64,000 bases of DNA from JAYQKL01 sp049890195 (GTDB lineage Bacteria > Pseudomonadota > Alphaproteobacteria > RS24): positions 62,001 through 126,000 of the forward strand of contig JBMHBY010000009.1 of assembly GCA_049890195.1 (NCBI GenBank). The letters run 5' to 3'. Shown piece after piece: positions 61,979-64,000 of the stretch. Under the pieces are notes generated by a model, which saw only the letters and a list, made by a program, of their open reading frames with translations, searched no databases and had not been told where the DNA came from. Each line of letters starts with the position of its first letter. Within the stretch, counting starts at the first letter, position 1. The translations under genes and the position numbers were made by a program.

Positions 61979-62598
61979 CAATTCAGCTCCACGAGAGGGT
62001 GGGTGGTGACGCCGTCCAGTTTCGGGGACAGGCCGGCTATATCGAGAAAATTGGCGAGCAGGGCATGGCCGTGCAGGGAAGCGATGCTCTCAGGGTGAAA
62101 CTGGACGCCAAACATAGGCCGCTGCTTGTGCTGCAGCCCCATGATGATGCCGTCTTCGGTCTCTGCCGTAATTTCCAGGCAGTCAGGTAAGGTTTCGCGC
62201 TTGACCATCAGGGAGTGATAGCGGGTTGCGGCATAGCTGGGGGGAAGGTTTTTGAACACACCGCTTTGCGTGTTCAAGATGTTTGAGCGCTTCCCATGCA
62301 TGATCAGAGGTGCGCGTACAACTTCGCCGCCGAAGGCTTGACCGATGGTCTGATGACCAAGGCAGACGCCAAAAATCGGCAGATCTTCTGGCGCAGATGT
62401 CACCAGATCAAGGCAGATGCCGGCTTCATTGGGTGTGCAGGGGCCGGGGGATAAAATCACAGCATCAGGATTGGTTTCTAAGACTTGTTCAGGTGTAAGT
62501 TTGTCATTGCGGACAACCTTGGTCTCCATTCCCAACTCGCCCAGAAAATGAACAAGGTTGAATGTAAAACTGTCATAATTATCAATAAGTAAAATCAT
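61978..62598 (-). CDS. trpG: Anthranilate synthase component II (glutamine amidotransferase)
   Basis: A 206-residue class I glutamine amidotransferase that supplies ammonia to TrpE. It begins MILLIDNYDSFTFNLVHFLG, has the oxyanion-hole SPGPCTPNEAG, the nucleophile Cys in GVCLGHQTIGQAFGG, and the His-Glu pair in VQFHPESIASLHG. It may also serve PabB in folate synthesis, since no pabA is seen, but this is inference. It lies 17 bp downstream of trpE. Confidence 0.95.
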   Translation of the reverse strand: MILLIDNYDSFTFNLVHFLGELGMETKVVRNDKLTPEQVLETNPDAVILSPGPCTPNEAGICLDLVTSAPEDLPIFGVCLGHQTIGQAFGGEVVRAPLIMHGKRSNILNTQSGVFKNLPPSYAATRYHSLMVKRETLPDCLEITAETEDGIIMGLQHKQRPMFGVQFHPESIASLHGHALLANFLDIAGLSPKLDGVTTHPLVELN

Positions 62599-62615
62599 TA
62601 TACTAAATCTTTACT

Positions 62616-64000
62616 TTATTGTTTGTTGTGTATCTCTATGGCGTCTCTTGCAGCCCGGAACAGGGCCATGGCCTTGTTCACTGTCTCTTCATATTCGCCT
62701 TTTTCAGTCGAGTCGTAAACCACGCCCCCGCCAGCCTGCACATAAAGTCTGCCATCCGCAATAATGCCTGTGCGCAGCGCGATGCAGGTGTCCATGTCTC
62801 CACCGGCGGCAAAATAACCGACACAACCGGAGTAAATACCGCGTTTCTGCGGCTCCAACTCATCGATGATTTCCATGGCCCTGACTTTCGGGGCGCCGGA
62901 GACCGTTCCGGCCGGAAAGCCGGCGGACAAGGCATCCACCGTATCTTTGCCGGCCTGCAAAGTGCCGGTCACATCTGAGTAAATGTGGATCAGATGTGAT
63001 GTCATCTGAAGGCTGAAGCTCTCATTGATGCTGATGGAACCTGTTTCCGCAACCCGCCCGACATCATTACGCCCCAGGTCAAGCAGCATCAAATGTTCGG
63101 CCAGTTCCTTTTCGTCTGACAGCAACTCTGCACCGATGGTTTTGTCCTCCGCCGCCGAGTTGCCGCGTCGTCGGGTGCCGGCGATCGGGCGGATATTGAC
63201 CGTACCTTTTTCCACGCCGACCAGAACCTCCGGGCTTGATCCGACAATCGAAAAGCCCTCAAAATTCAGGAAAAACAGGTAAGGGGACGGGTTTATGCGG
63301 CGCAAAGAGCGGTAGAAGGAAAAAGGCGGCAACGGAAACGGCGTGCTGAACTGTTGACTCAGGACAACCTGAAAAACATCCCCGGCCTTGATGTAATCCT
63401 TGGCTTTGCCGACCATGGCATAATAGGCCTCCGGCGTCATGTTGGAGTCGGGTTCCTCAAATGCCAGCCCCGGAATCTTCTCTTCCAAAGGCAAGGTGTC
63501 AGCCAGGCTATTTTCGGCGCCAGCCAGTCGGCTCAACGCATCATCATAGGCTTCCCGGGCCGGCTGTTCTGAGTTTGGATAAACCGGCGTGGCAAGTTTC
63601 AGACTGTTGGTCACATTGTCAAAAATGGCCATCAGGGTCGGCCGGATGAACAGGCTTTCCGGGGTGTTGAGTTTGGTGGGATTGGTGTCGGGCAGTGTTT
63701 CCATGTACTTGACCATGTCATAGCCAAGATACCCAAAGACGCCGGCACTCATTTGCGGCAGGTCCGCGGCTATGTCAAAACGTGACTCGCGCAGCACTGT
63801 CCGCAGGCCATCCAACGGGTGTTGCCCCATATCCTCAAAACGCTCACTGTCGGTTGCCGCGTTGCGGTTTATCAAGGCCTTGCCGTTTTCCACCTTGAAG
63901 ACCAGGTCCGGTGCCCAGCCAATGATTGAAAAGCGGCCTTTGATGTCCCCGTCCTGCACGGACTCCAGCAAAAAACTGTTGGTGCGACTGGCGCACAGTT
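62616..64000 (-). CDS. trpE: Anthranilate synthase component I, 5' end outside window (partial)
   Basis: About 461 residues are visible; the frame stays open to the right edge (LCASRTNSFLLESVQDG at the edge), so the N-terminus is missing. The chorismate-utilising domain is complete: FEEPDSNMTPEAYYAMVGKA, DVFQVVLSQQFSTPFP, the catalytic region PIAGTRRRGNSAAEDK, LDLGRNDVGRVAETGSI, GAPKVRAMEIIDELEP and the closing GGGVVYDSTEKGEYEETVNK. The enzyme turns chorismate into anthranilate using ammonia from TrpG. Any attenuator or promoter of the trp operon lies beyond the window. Confidence 0.96.
   Translation of the reverse strand, partial: LCASRTNSFLLESVQDGDIKGRFSIIGWAPDLVFKVENGKALINRNAATDSERFEDMGQHPLDGLRTVLRESRFDIAADLPQMSAGVFGYLGYDMVKYMETLPDTNPTKLNTPESLFIRPTLMAIFDNVTNSLKLATPVYPNSEQPAREAYDDALSRLAGAENSLADTLPLEEKIPGLAFEEPDSNMTPEAYYAMVGKAKDYIKAGDVFQVVLSQQFSTPFPLPPFSFYRSLRRINPSPYLFFLNFEGFSIVGSSPEVLVGVEKGTVNIRPIAGTRRRGNSAAEDKTIGAELLSDEKELAEHLMLLDLGRNDVGRVAETGSISINESFSLQMTSHLIHIYSDVTGTLQAGKDTVDALSAGFPAGTVSGAPKVRAMEIIDELEPQKRGIYSGCVGYFAAGGDMDTCIALRTGIIADGRLYVQAGGGVVYDSTEKGEYEETVNKAMALFRAARDAIEIHNKQ

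Overview
The window is about 64 kb of tightly packed chromosomal core genome from an alphaproteobacterium. The evidence is the family make-up and the gene order: tig-clpP-clpX-lon-hupB, a 14-gene nuo operon running into birA and rnj, proS-lolC-lolD-dnaE, rpsB-tsf-pyrH-frr-uppS-cdsA-dxr-rseP-bamA-ompH-lpxD-lpxA-lpxI-lpxB, and gltA-gltX-comEC-lexA-trpC-trpD-trpG-trpE. LpxI instead of LpxH, the short ProRS, the DUF1467 protein and a GTTC-N7-GTTC LexA box all fit this class. The order within the class cannot be fixed from this sequence alone. No plasmid, phage, transposon, CRISPR array or rRNA gene was seen.

Layout. 1-8.5 kb: the 3' end of gatB, a coniferyl-type aldehyde dehydrogenase, and on the minus strand rhlE, parE, an FkbM-type methyltransferase and the nitrogen operon glnB-glnA, which has a well-spaced sigma54 promoter. 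8.8-16 kb: tRNA-Leu(UAG), then trigger factor, ClpP, ClpX, Lon and HU (a protein-quality-control block with RpoH-like promoters at clpP and lon), then tRNA-Val(UAC) and tRNA-Asp(GUC). 16.2-30.4 kb: all 14 subunits of respiratory complex I (nuoA-N) with no insertions, mostly translationally coupled. 30.4-40.2 kb: birA, ribonuclease J, a DUF1467 membrane protein, proS, lolC, lolD, an unrecognised 34-codon membrane microprotein gene with its own consensus promoter, and dnaE. 40.4-54.4 kb: translation (S2, EF-Ts, RRF) together with UMP kinase, isoprenoid/undecaprenyl and phospholipid synthesis, site-2 protease, outer-membrane assembly and lipid A synthesis. 54.4-64 kb, mostly minus strand: citrate synthase, glutamyl-tRNA synthetase, LexA and trpC-D-G-E (trpE is cut by the window end), with comEC on the plus strand.

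How it fits together: most genes are housekeeping and appear complete. The notable points are (i) genes missing from otherwise conserved neighbourhoods: fabZ between lpxD and lpxA, moaC/moeA between trpC and lexA, and possibly coaX between birA and rnj; (ii) the microprotein gene upstream of dnaE; (iii) long charged tails on trigger factor (Lys/Ala) and ribosomal protein S2 (Glu/Ala); (iv) specific regulatory sites (sigma54 at glnB, RpoH-like at clpP and lon, LexA box at lexA, a 16-bp tandem repeat before clpX); (v) three convergent gene pairs that meet with essentially no intergenic DNA. No clearly undescribed multi-gene system was found; the microprotein is the best candidate for something new.
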